Positions 25,437 to 33,877 of a stretch of 64,000 nt of DNA are shown here, piece after piece. This stretch comes from JAUIAI01 sp045106815. Its GTDB lineage: Bacteria > Pseudomonadota > Gammaproteobacteria > Burkholderiales > Burkholderiaceae_E. Position numbers and translations under genes: made by a program. Below the pieces are notes generated by a model. It had not been told where the DNA came from, ran no database searches, and saw only the letters and a program-made list of their open reading frames with translations. Each line of letters starts with the position of its first letter. Position 1 is the first letter of the stretch. The stretch is from assembly GCA_045106815.1 (NCBI GenBank), contig JBGCFG010000056.1:1-64000 (forward strand). The letters are read 5' to 3'.

Positions 25437-27836
25437 TCATATCGGCCTCCTGGCCTGCTCAAGCTTGCGCTCAAGCTCTTGCTTTGCGCGCTGTTCAAGC
25501 ACATGCAGTTGAAATGCGCCCGCTTCATAGGGCTTCGGCCAGGCCTGACCGCGCCAGTCCATCTCGGCGGCGGCATGCAGGGTGAAGTTGGGGTTCGCGA
25601 GATGCGGCCGCGCGAGTGCAACCAGGTCGGCCCGGCCCGACACCAGGAGCGTATTAACCTGGTCAGCGCTCGTGATCGCACCGACCGCCATGGTGGGAAT
25701 GCCAACCTCCAGCCGAATTTGCTCTGAGAACACTGCCTGGTACATGCGCCCATAAACAGGCTTGCTTTCGGGGTCGGTTTGTCCGGTGCTGACATCTATG
25801 AGGTCACAGCCATGCGCCTTTAGGGTCTGCGCCACCTTGGCTGAATCTGCCGGCGTCTGCCCGTCGTCAATCCAGTCGGTTGCGGACAGCCGACAACTCA
25901 TTGGTTTGCTTTCAGGCCATACCGCTCTCACCGCGTCAAAAACTTCCAGCGGAAACTTCATCCGCGCCTCAAGAGAGCCGCCATACTCATCTGTCCGCTT
26001 GTTCGTGACAGGCGAAAGAAAACTGGCAAGCAGATAACCATGTGCCATATGCAACTCAAGCATATCGAAGCCTGCCTGCTCACCCAGCTGCGCAGCCTGT
26101 ACGAATGATGCAATGACCTGATCCATGTCATCACGGGTCATTTCGCGAGGCACCTGATTCACGCCTTCCCGGTAGGCAATCGGAGAGGCTGAAATAAGCG
26201 GCCAGTTGGTGCCCTGCTCGGGCTCCTCGAGCGGATAATCCATTCGATTCCAGCCAAGCTGCGTTGAGCCTTTTCGACCCGCGTGACCCAGTTGCAGACA
26301 AATCTTTGCACCGCTGTTTTGATGAACAAAGTGCGTAATGCGTTTGAACCCGAGCATTTGATCTTCATTCCAAAGACCGGTGCAACCGGGTGTAATGCGA
26401 GCCTCAGCTGATGGGCAGGTCATTTCCGTGAAAATCAAACCCGCACCACCAAGCGCTCGCGAACCGTAGTGGGTTAGATGCCAGTCGTCGGGGATGCCAT
26501 TGGTCGCCATGTATTGCGCCATCGGCGACACAACCACCCTATTCTGAAGTGTCATGTCGCGCAGTTTGAACGGTGCAAACATCGGCGGCGTGTCGAGCCA
26601 TGCGTCATCGTCAATGGCGCGACCCGCCGGCAATGGGGGTGTGATGCCGGTACGACCGGCCTGATCAGCATTCCACCAACGGGTGATGTCCTGAACCAGC
26701 TGTGCATCACGCATGCTCAGATTGTCATAAGTAATCTGTTTACTGCGGGTGAGGATTGACGCATTGAATTGCGTCGGTGCCATTTCCCAAAACCGACGGA
26801 CATTCTCAAACCATACCAATGACACCGCTGCAGAATGCTGAATTCGCCCGACCTCGTCCCGTCGCGTTTCTTCATAAACCTTTAGCGCCCCCGCCAAATC
26901 GGCGAGGGGATCCTGTCCATTCGCTTGAGCGGCATTGAGGATGCACTGGTGCAACGAGATCGCATCTTCGAGCGCTAGCTTGGTCCCCGAGCCAATCGAA
27001 TAGTGAGCCGTGTGAGCAGCATCACCGAGCAGAACCATTGCCGAACCGCCCACACGATGCTGCCAGGTCTTGCAATGAATCGTCGGGAATTGACGCCAGT
27101 GAGATCGATTTGTGAGGACTTGCGCGCCTTTTAAATCGTCAGAAAAGACCTGTTCGATCAGACTGGCGGTTGCCTGTTCATCATCAAACGCAAGACCGCT
27201 TGCCTGAAACGCTTCTTCGGTTGTCTCGATCACGATCGTGCATTCGCCTGGGCGATACTGGTAAGCATGCATATTCCAGATACCGCCAGCATGCTCGCGA
27301 AAGCTATAGTAAAAGCCCGGCAATGTCATCTTGGCGCCCAGCCATACGAATCGGTTGGTGCGTAGATCAGTTTCAGGCGCAAAGTGGTCAAGGTGAGCTT
27401 CGCGAACGGCACTGTTGATGCCGTCGCAGGCGATGATCAAATCGGCATCGCTCGGTTGCGCTTCTGTGGGCGGGACTGCTTCAACACCGTAGTGCACGGG
27501 AATCTCCAGCGCCTTCGCCCTCGCCTGAAGAATTTCCAGCATGGCGAGGCGCCCGAGACCCGAGAATCCATGGCCGCCCGATCGCATCACCTGGCCCTTG
27601 TATTGCACAAGGATGTCGTCCCAGTAGGCAAAGTTGGCCTTGATCTGAGCATGAGACGGCTCGTCAGCCATGGCCAGATTGCCCAGGGTTTCATCTGACA
27701 GCACGATGCCAAAGCCAAATGTGTCGTCGGGCTGATTGCGCTCCAGGACTTGTACATCGGCTGTTGGAAATGATTTTTTGAGCAGGATCGCCGAGTAAAG
27801 GCCTGCTGGGCCACCCCCGATTACTTCTACCTTCAT
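25437..27836 (-). CDS. 2-Aminobenzoyl-CoA (anthraniloyl-CoA) monooxygenase/reductase
   Basis: Two-domain flavoenzyme, 799 residues, usually annotated as bifunctional salicylyl-CoA 5-hydroxylase/oxidoreductase. The N-terminal half is an FAD monooxygenase (G-G-G-P-A-G-L-Y-S near residue 7, G-D-A-A-H near 272). From about residue 420 an Old-Yellow-Enzyme reductase follows (F-K-L-R-D-M-T-L-Q-N-R-V-V-V-S-P-M, Q-L-G-H-A-G-R-K-G-S). This architecture matches the enzyme from Azoarcus evansii that hydroxylates and reduces 2-aminobenzoyl-CoA. It is divergent from kynU and kynA, which make anthranilate, so that substrate fits here. Cytosolic. Salicylyl-CoA as substrate is the alternative. Confidence 0.85.
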   Translation of the reverse strand: MKVEVIGGGPAGLYSAILLKKSFPTADVQVLERNQPDDTFGFGIVLSDETLGNLAMADEPSHAQIKANFAYWDDILVQYKGQVMRSGGHGFSGLGRLAMLEILQARAKALEIPVHYGVEAVPPTEAQPSDADLIIACDGINSAVREAHLDHFAPETDLRTNRFVWLGAKMTLPGFYYSFREHAGGIWNMHAYQYRPGECTIVIETTEEAFQASGLAFDDEQATASLIEQVFSDDLKGAQVLTNRSHWRQFPTIHCKTWQHRVGGSAMVLLGDAAHTAHYSIGSGTKLALEDAISLHQCILNAAQANGQDPLADLAGALKVYEETRRDEVGRIQHSAAVSLVWFENVRRFWEMAPTQFNASILTRSKQITYDNLSMRDAQLVQDITRWWNADQAGRTGITPPLPAGRAIDDDAWLDTPPMFAPFKLRDMTLQNRVVVSPMAQYMATNGIPDDWHLTHYGSRALGGAGLIFTEMTCPSAEARITPGCTGLWNEDQMLGFKRITHFVHQNSGAKICLQLGHAGRKGSTQLGWNRMDYPLEEPEQGTNWPLISASPIAYREGVNQVPREMTRDDMDQVIASFVQAAQLGEQAGFDMLELHMAHGYLLASFLSPVTNKRTDEYGGSLEARMKFPLEVFDAVRAVWPESKPMSCRLSATDWIDDGQTPADSAKVAQTLKAHGCDLIDVSTGQTDPESKPVYGRMYQAVFSEQIRLEVGIPTMAVGAITSADQVNTLLVSGRADLVALARPHLANPNFTLHAAAEMDWRGQAWPKPYEAGAFQLHVLEQRAKQELERKLEQARRPI

Positions 27837-27906
27837 GCGTTTTCCTCGCGTAGAACGTGATCGCGCCGGCCGGACACATGAGTGCCGATAACGGTTGTCA
27901 CGAAAT

Positions 27907-27922
27907 TACTTCAAGCTTAAAC
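27907..27922. promoter_or_regulatory. Candidate operator between the anthraniloyl-CoA oxygenase gene and kynU
   Basis: ACTTCAAGCTTAAACT is an imperfect palindrome centred on AAGCTT in the 217-base divergent gap. The symmetric TT(C/T)AAGCTT(A/G)AA form resembles sites of MarR-type regulators. No regulator gene is adjacent, so this is a weak assignment. Confidence 0.3.
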
Positions 27923-28053
27923 TATTTTCCGTTGCCTCGCGCACCATGGCCGACTCACCTGTCGCAGTATCGAGCCGCAATCGGTCGGTTCGTCTGGAAG
28001 CGGGCGGGCCGAGTCGCGCAAATGGTGGAGCCGCCCCTCGGAGTTCAGTCCCC

Positions 28054-29340
28054 ATGCATAACGCCCTAAATCAGTCGATCAGCCCTCCCAGTCGCGCTGA
28101 TTGCGAACAACTTGATCAGTCTGATCCGCTTGCCCATTGGCGCGAAGCGTTTGAGTTGCCAGACGGCGTGATTTATCTGGATGGCAATTCACTGGGCCCC
28201 CTACCCCGAACCACTCGGGAACGCGTTCTCAAGTGCGTCAGTGATGAATGGGGCCGCGACCTCATCAAAAGCTGGAACACTGCCGGGTGGATGGATCTGC
28301 CCGCCAAAGTGGGCGCCGAGATTGCGACGCTCATCGGCGCTCGGGCGGATGAGGTCGTTGTGGCTGATTCCACGTCTGTGAATTTATTTAAAGTGCTCTC
28401 AGCCGCCGTGAAGATGCGGCCGGATCGGCGCGTGATCCTGTCAGAGAAAGGCAACTTCCCAACCGATCTGTATATCGCACAGGGTCTCACCGATTTGCTT
28501 GATGCCGGGCACGAATTGAAGCTGGTTGAGCGTGAGGAAATCCCCGCAGCCATCGATGCTTCAGTCGCGGTTGTCATGCTCACTCAGGTTGACTACCGAA
28601 CGGGTTCGCGGCTGAACATGAAAGAGATCACTTCGCTCGCGCACGAGGTCAATGCGGTCGCCATTTGGGATCTCGCCCATTCAGCTGGCGCGATTCCAGT
28701 TGATCTGAACAACGCCAACGCCGACTTCGCGGTGGGTTGCGGCTACAAGTATCTAAACGGCGGGCCCGGCGCACCGGCGTTTTTGTTTGTTGCATCCCGC
28801 CATGCGGACAGCTTCACCCAGCCACTGTCGGGGTGGATGGGACATAAGAAGCCCTTTGAGTTTGGCACCGACTACGAGCCGGCCACTGGCGTTGCGCGAT
28901 ACCTCTGCGGCTCACCGCCCGTTTTGTCGATGGTGGCACTCGACTCGGGTGTTCAAGTGATGACCAAAGCCGTCATCGGTCATGGCATGGACGCGATTCA
29001 CGCCAAGGCGTGCCGTCTCGCAGACATTTTTCTGGACCGATTACTTGCTGAGGACAATCCGTTCGGATTGACCCGACTGACGCCACATGATGTGCATGAA
29101 CGTGGCAGCCAGGCCAGTCTTTCGCTGCCAGATGGCGACCAGGCCTACGCCGTCGTCCAGGCCTTGATTGCCGAGGGCATCATCGGCGACTTTAGAGCGC
29201 CCAACATCATGCGGTTTGGGTTTGCACCTCTTTACTTGTCGCATCTTGAGGTTTACGACGCCGCGGAAAAGCTCCTGCAAATAATGCGAGACGAGACCTG
29301 GCGTCAGGATCGTTTCCTAACGCGCCAAGCGGTGACCTGA
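28054..29340 (+). CDS. kynU: Kynureninase
   Basis: Cytosolic pyridoxal-phosphate enzyme that cleaves kynurenine to anthranilate and alanine. From the ATG at 28054 it has 428 residues, near the family length. Motifs include Y-L-D-G-N-S-L-G-P-L-P near residue 37, D-L-A-H-S-A-G-A, and the PLP lysine in V-G-C-G-Y-K-Y-L-N-G-G-P-G. The frame is open further upstream to 27895, but that part has no family resemblance; CGGAG lies 11 bases before the chosen start. First gene of the plus-strand tryptophan cluster. Confidence 0.95.
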   Translation: MHNALNQSISPPSRADCEQLDQSDPLAHWREAFELPDGVIYLDGNSLGPLPRTTRERVLKCVSDEWGRDLIKSWNTAGWMDLPAKVGAEIATLIGARADEVVVADSTSVNLFKVLSAAVKMRPDRRVILSEKGNFPTDLYIAQGLTDLLDAGHELKLVEREEIPAAIDASVAVVMLTQVDYRTGSRLNMKEITSLAHEVNAVAIWDLAHSAGAIPVDLNNANADFAVGCGYKYLNGGPGAPAFLFVASRHADSFTQPLSGWMGHKKPFEFGTDYEPATGVARYLCGSPPVLSMVALDSGVQVMTKAVIGHGMDAIHAKACRLADIFLDRLLAEDNPFGLTRLTPHDVHERGSQASLSLPDGDQAYAVVQALIAEGIIGDFRAPNIMRFGFAPLYLSHLEVYDAAEKLLQIMRDETWRQDRFLTRQAVT

Positions 29341-29342
29341 TC

Positions 29343-30203
29343 ATGTCAGACAAAGCAAATCGCTCGCGCACGTCCACGCCGCCCGAAACGTTCGAAGGCG
29401 CCCGGCTCGATTATCGGGACACCATGACTTACGGCGACTACCTGGATCTTGACCGCGTACTCGGCGCGCAGCATTTGCAGTCGGAAGACCCGAATGAACT
29501 GCTCTTCATTGTTCAGCATCAGACGAGCGAGCTGTGGATGAAACTGGCACTGCATGAGATGCGAGCGGCACGCGAGTGCATCAGGGCCGATGAATTACCA
29601 GGCGCATTCAAAACGCTCGCCCGGGTGTCGAGAATTATGGAGCAACTCGTCTCGGCTTGGTCTGTCCTGGCCACGATGACGCCGTCGGAGTACACCACAC
29701 TTAGGCAGTCACTGGGCGCCTCGTCCGGCTTCCAGTCATACCAGTACCGCATTATTGAGTTTATGCTTGGCAACAAGAATGCCACCATGCTCAAGCCTCA
29801 TGCCCACAGACCAGATCTGCAGGCGCAAGTCGAGTCGGCGTTGAATGAACCCTCTATATATGACGAAGCCATCCGCTTACTGAGCCGCCAGGGATTCGAC
29901 ATTTCCGCCGATCAGTTAACCCGCGACTTCTCACAAGCAAGAACGAACGAAGACAGTGTTCAACAGGCCTGGCTTAAGGTTTATCAGTCGCCCGAGGAGC
30001 ATTGGGCCCTTTATGAACTGGCCGAAGAACTGGTCGATCTGGAGGACGCTTTTCGCCAGTGGCGATTCAGGCACGCCACCACGGTTGAACGCATTATTGG
30101 CGTCAAGCGCGGCACCGGCGGCACAGCTGGCGTGTCTTACCTGCGCAAAATGCTTGATGTCGTCTTGTTCCCGGAGCTTTGGAACCTGCGCACAGATCTT
30201 TAA
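29343..30203 (+). CDS. kynA: Tryptophan 2,3-dioxygenase
   Basis: Haem enzyme that opens the indole ring of L-tryptophan to N-formylkynurenine, cytosolic tetramer; 286 residues, typical for the bacterial enzyme. Visible motifs are M-T-Y-G-D-Y-L-x-L-D near residue 27, F-I-V-Q-H-Q-T-S-E-L-W-M-K with the distal His, F-Q-S-Y-Q-Y-R-x-I-E-F near 125, and the proximal haem His in W-R-F-R-H-A-T-T-V-E-R. Starts two bases after kynU. The next enzyme, kynurenine formamidase (KynB), is not in this cluster. Confidence 0.96.
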   Translation: MSDKANRSRTSTPPETFEGARLDYRDTMTYGDYLDLDRVLGAQHLQSEDPNELLFIVQHQTSELWMKLALHEMRAARECIRADELPGAFKTLARVSRIMEQLVSAWSVLATMTPSEYTTLRQSLGASSGFQSYQYRIIEFMLGNKNATMLKPHAHRPDLQAQVESALNEPSIYDEAIRLLSRQGFDISADQLTRDFSQARTNEDSVQQAWLKVYQSPEEHWALYELAEELVDLEDAFRQWRFRHATTVERIIGVKRGTGGTAGVSYLRKMLDVVLFPELWNLRTDL

Positions 30204-30217
30204 CAACGCCTGACTCA

Positions 30218-30637
30218 ATGAAATTCATCCGCCCATACAAAATCCGTTTCGCGCATTGCGACCCCGCCGGCATTGTTTTCTACCCTCAGTTTCTCGTGCT
30301 GCTCAATGACCATGTTGAAGACTGGTTTGCCGAGGCACTGAATTGCAACTTTCAGCAGTTGCATGAGCAAAGACGTCTCGGCGTCCCCACGGTTCATTTG
30401 AGTTGTGATTTCGACTCACCATCACGACTCGCTGAAACGGTCGACATTTCGTTGGCCATCTCACGGATGGGCAGAGCGTCTGTCACACTGGACCGACTGA
30501 TTAGCTGCGGCGATCAGACCCGGGTACGCGTCAATCAGGTACTTGCCTGCCTGGACATGGATTCCGGCAAAGCCTGCCCATGGCCCGAAGATCTAAAGCA
30601 GGCCATGAGCACTTACCATCAACCACAAGATCAATAG
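30218..30637 (+). CDS. Acyl-CoA thioesterase, 4-hydroxybenzoyl-CoA thioesterase family
   Basis: Hotdog-fold thioesterase, 139 residues, starting at the ATG at 30218. The catalytic stretch F-A-H-C-D-P-A-G-I-V-F-Y-P-Q-F with its Asp is that of the 4-hydroxybenzoyl-CoA thioesterase group, and H-V-E-D-W-F follows. It is 14 bases after kynA and eight before the Rid gene, so it belongs to the operon. In an anthraniloyl-CoA pathway it may release aromatic or ring-reduced acids from stalled CoA esters; that is inference. Confidence 0.85.
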   Translation: MKFIRPYKIRFAHCDPAGIVFYPQFLVLLNDHVEDWFAEALNCNFQQLHEQRRLGVPTVHLSCDFDSPSRLAETVDISLAISRMGRASVTLDRLISCGDQTRVRVNQVLACLDMDSGKACPWPEDLKQAMSTYHQPQDQ

Positions 30638-30645
30638 GGAACTTT

Positions 30646-31053
30646 ATGAAAATCCTTCAACCGCCTGGTTGGGTCGCTCCGAAAGGCTATAGCAACGGCA
30701 TTGCGGCGCGAGGCACCGTGGTGGCGCTGGGTGGCCTGATTGGCTGGAACGCCGAAGGAAAGTTCGAACATCATGATTTCGTCGGTCAGGCGGGGCAAAC
30801 GCTTCGCAACATTTGCACTGTCCTCGCAGAGGCGGGCGGGCGACCAGAACATATTGTCCGCATGACCTGGTATCTCATTGACAAGAAGCAATACCTCGAG
30901 GCAGGACGGCCACTTGGCCGCATCTATCGCGAGCTCATGGTTGGGGCTGATGGGCAGGTTCACTACCCAGCCATGGCGGCGGTACAGGTTGCGGCCCTGA
31001 TTGAGGATGAGGCACTGGTTGAAATTGAGGCTACTGCGGTCATTCCCGACTGA
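30646..31053 (+). CDS. Rid (YjgF/YER057c/UK114) family protein lacking the archetypal arginine
   Basis: Rid-fold protein of 135 residues, starting at ATG 30646 after AGGGA. Family features are visible: V-A-L-G-G-L-I-G-W, F-V-G-Q-A-G-Q-T-L-R-N-I and the end V-E-I-E-A-T-A-V-I. In RidA the active Arg lies in a P-A-R-S motif; here it reads Y-P-A-M-A-A-V-Q, so Arg is Met. That places it outside the archetypal imine deaminases. 2-Aminomuconate deaminase is a Rid-family precedent, so removal of an enamine/imine amino group from the reduced anthraniloyl-CoA ring is a possible role. It follows the thioesterase by eight bases. Confidence 0.85.
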   Translation: MKILQPPGWVAPKGYSNGIAARGTVVALGGLIGWNAEGKFEHHDFVGQAGQTLRNICTVLAEAGGRPEHIVRMTWYLIDKKQYLEAGRPLGRIYRELMVGADGQVHYPAMAAVQVAALIEDEALVEIEATAVIPD

Positions 31054-31140
31054 AACAGCTAACATACGGCTATCTCCTGCTGGTTCTACAGACCGATCTG
31101 GAAGCAGCACACCGAACAGCGATACAACGCGGAGCACCTT

Positions 31141-32346
31141 ATGCTTAACCCAGTGCAGCACAAAGCGAGTTTTGTTTGGGAGGACCCCCTCCTGCTTGAC
31201 CATCAACTCACCGAAGACGAGCGGATGGTGCGCGAAGCCGCTGCCGCTTATTGCAAGGACCAACTTAAGCCACGCGTGCTGGAAGCTTTTAGGCACGAGA
31301 AGACAGATCCGGAAATCTTCACCGAGATGGGCTCGCTTGGATTACTGGGCCCCACGATTCCAGAAGAGTACGGCGGCCCGGGTTTGAATTACGTGTCCTA
31401 TGGCTTGATTGCACGCGAGGTAGAACGCGTTGACTCCGGCTACCGCTCTATGATGAGCGTGCAGTCTTCGCTGGTGATGCTGCCAATCTTTGAATTCGGC
31501 AGCGAAGAGCAGCGCAAAAAATACCTCCCCAAACTGGCTACCGGCGAGTGGATTGGCTGCTTTGGTCTAACCGAGCCCAACCATGGCTCCGATCCCGGCT
31601 CAATGGAGACGCGCGCGCGCTATGTTGATGGCGGCTATGAGTTGACCGGATCAAAGATGTGGATTTCAAATTCACCCATCGCTGATGTTTTTGTTGTGTG
31701 GGCCAAGTGCGCGGGTGGCGATTACGACGGCCGCATTCGTGGCTTCATTCTGGAAAAAGGCATGAAGGGGCTCAGTGCCCCGGCCGTTCACGGCAAAGTT
31801 GGCTTACGCGCGTCCATTACGGGCGAGATCGTAATGGACCAGGTACCCGTGGAAGCCACTCAGATGCTGCCCGATGTAGAGGGCCTGAAGGGACCGTTCA
31901 CCTGCTTGAATTCCGCACGTTTCGGCATTGCCTGGGGTGCACTGGGCGCTGCTGAAGATTGCTGGCACACGGCACGCCAGTACGTACTGGACCGCAAGCA
32001 ATTTGGCCGCCCGCTCGCCGCGAATCAGCTCATTCAGAAAAAGCTTGCTGACATGCAGACTGAGATTGTCCTCGGGCTGCAGGGCTGCCTGCGACTGGGG
32101 CGCATGAAAGACGAAGGGACTGCTGCAGTTGAAATCACGTCGATCATGAAGCGCAACTCCTGCGGCAAGGCGCTTGATGTGGCCAGAGTCGCTCGTGACA
32201 TGCTGGGGGGTAACGGCATCAGCGACGAATTCGGTGTGATTCGCCATGCCGTGAACCTTGAAGTCGTCAACACCTATGAAGGCACGCACGACATTCATGC
32301 CCTGATTCTGGGCCGCGCCCAGACCGGCATTCAGGCCTTTTCATAA
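31141..32346 (+). CDS. gcdH: Glutaryl-CoA dehydrogenase
   Basis: FAD acyl-CoA dehydrogenase, 401 residues, that oxidises and decarboxylates glutaryl-CoA to crotonyl-CoA. The match to GcdH is specific: T-E-P-N-H-G-S-D-P in the middle domain, the catalytic Glu near residue 380 in N-T-Y-E-G-T-H-D-I-H-A-L-I-L-G-R-A and the C-terminal T-G-I-Q-A-F. Glutaryl-CoA arises from lysine and, in other organisms, from tryptophan. It is 87 bases after the Rid gene and 10 bases before the MFS gene, so it may belong to the same transcript or have its own promoter. Confidence 0.93.
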   Translation: MLNPVQHKASFVWEDPLLLDHQLTEDERMVREAAAAYCKDQLKPRVLEAFRHEKTDPEIFTEMGSLGLLGPTIPEEYGGPGLNYVSYGLIAREVERVDSGYRSMMSVQSSLVMLPIFEFGSEEQRKKYLPKLATGEWIGCFGLTEPNHGSDPGSMETRARYVDGGYELTGSKMWISNSPIADVFVVWAKCAGGDYDGRIRGFILEKGMKGLSAPAVHGKVGLRASITGEIVMDQVPVEATQMLPDVEGLKGPFTCLNSARFGIAWGALGAAEDCWHTARQYVLDRKQFGRPLAANQLIQKKLADMQTEIVLGLQGCLRLGRMKDEGTAAVEITSIMKRNSCGKALDVARVARDMLGGNGISDEFGVIRHAVNLEVVNTYEGTHDIHALILGRAQTGIQAFS

Positions 32347-32356
32347 GGCCCGTCGC

Positions 32357-33877
32357 ATGAGCGCACCTGAGCGCGCGCAACCCCAAAACGGCGAGCCTGG
32401 CGCTCGTCGTTTTTTTTCGCATGAGCAGATCATGCGGGTGATTGGCGGGCTGATGCTCGCAATGTTTCTAGCCGCGCTGGACCAGACAATCGTTGCGATT
32501 GCGTTGTACTCCATAGCAACCGATCTGTCGGGTGAAGCGCTCATGCCGTGGATCATCTCCGGCTACCTGGTTGTCGCAACTGTTGCTACGCCGATCTATG
32601 GCAAATTGTCAGACGTCTACGGTCGGTGGCCGCTGTTATCAGCCGCGATTGCGCTATACCTGGTGGCATCTCTGGCAAGCGCGCTCGCGCAATCGATGCC
32701 TCAGTTGCTTGCGTTTCGTCTGCTACAGGGGCTCGGTGGCGGTGGGCTGATCGTGCTCGTGCAAACGATTATTGGCGACATCGTGCCCCGCCAGGAACGT
32801 GGACGTTATCAGGCATTCCTCTCGGGTGTGTTCGCTCTGGCCGCGATTGCCGGGCCGGTGATTGGCGGCCTGTTGGCGCAGTATCTACACTGGCGCGCAA
32901 TCTTTCTGTTTAACCTGCCACTGGGAATTGCCGCCTGGTTGATCACCCGCCGCGGCCTGCGATCTTTACCTCGCAACAATCGCGACAAACCTATCGACTA
33001 TGCTGGCGCGGCACTGCTCGGCCTCTCCCTGGCCAGCATCATGATTGCGTTAATGCGAGTTGGTCAGGGCTTCGGCCTGCTCGATCCGGTGACCGTAGGC
33101 TTGGTTGCGCTTGGGCTGGTGGCCGCCACTGGGCTCTGGTGGCAAGAGCAACGTGCGGCAGATCCGGTCCTGCCCCCTGAGTTGTTTAGGAACAAAACCG
33201 TCATGCTTTGCTGCGCCGTTTTGGGGATAAATTTCTTGGTGATGTACGGCTCGATTGTGATGGTGCCGCTAGCCATGCAGACACTTGGCGAGGCGAGCGC
33301 CGGCAGAATGGCAGTTCTGATGCTCCCGTTTACGCTTGGCGTGCCACTGGGGTCTTACATCAGTGGCAAGTCGATGCAAACGGCGGCGCGCGAGCGCACG
33401 CTCTTGTCGCTTGGGTCAGCCAGCGCGGCTGTGGGCAGTCTGTTGCTCGCGCTTGGTTACTATGAGCCTGGCCCACTGTTGCTGCTGAGTCTGTTCATCA
33501 TTGGCAACGGCGTAGGCCTTTGCATTCCTGCTTCGATCGTAGCCGTTCAGGCCGCAGTCAGGCCCCCGATGATCGGCATTGCCACCGCAACCAGCGGTAT
33601 GTTCAGAACCCTGGGTGGGTCGCTGGGCATCGCACTGATGAGCGCCGCCTTGTTTTCGCAATTGATCTCTGTTGACGCGAAGGACGTAGCTGCGACCACC
33701 TCACACGGCCCCCGACAGGTGGATCAGCTAATAGCCGTTGCACCGGAATTGCTCAGCAACGGCTTTCAGTGGGCCTTTATAATTGCTGCGATCGCGGCGT
33801 CTTTTGCCTGGCTTCTGTCGCGCCTGCTCCCTCAAACCCAGCTATTGACCTCGCCAGCTACCGGAGATAAATCCTGA
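32357..33877 (+). CDS. Major facilitator transporter, DHA2 (EmrB/QacA) type
   Basis: Inner-membrane transporter of 506 residues with about 14 predicted hydrophobic segments, the DHA2 drug/proton antiporter class. The motif A-A-L-D-Q-T-I-V-A-I-A (segment 1) and G-K-L-S-D-V-Y-G-R-W-P (motif A loop) are typical, as is G-G-G-L-I-V-L-V in motif C surroundings. It lies 10 bases after gcdH and shares a base with the ltnD start (TGATG), so translation is coupled to the tetronate genes. Whether it exports an aromatic intermediate or a drug, or imports a sugar acid, cannot be told from sequence. Confidence 0.88.
   Translation: MSAPERAQPQNGEPGARRFFSHEQIMRVIGGLMLAMFLAALDQTIVAIALYSIATDLSGEALMPWIISGYLVVATVATPIYGKLSDVYGRWPLLSAAIALYLVASLASALAQSMPQLLAFRLLQGLGGGGLIVLVQTIIGDIVPRQERGRYQAFLSGVFALAAIAGPVIGGLLAQYLHWRAIFLFNLPLGIAAWLITRRGLRSLPRNNRDKPIDYAGAALLGLSLASIMIALMRVGQGFGLLDPVTVGLVALGLVAATGLWWQEQRAADPVLPPELFRNKTVMLCCAVLGINFLVMYGSIVMVPLAMQTLGEASAGRMAVLMLPFTLGVPLGSYISGKSMQTAARERTLLSLGSASAAVGSLLLALGYYEPGPLLLLSLFIIGNGVGLCIPASIVAVQAAVRPPMIGIATATSGMFRTLGGSLGIALMSAALFSQLISVDAKDVAATTSHGPRQVDQLIAVAPELLSNGFQWAFIIAAIAASFAWLLSRLLPQTQLLTSPATGDKS

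Noticed and set aside
27895..28053. N-terminal extension of kynureninase
   Set aside because: Open frame but no resemblance to kynureninase and no ribosome site; ATG at 28054 gives the family start.
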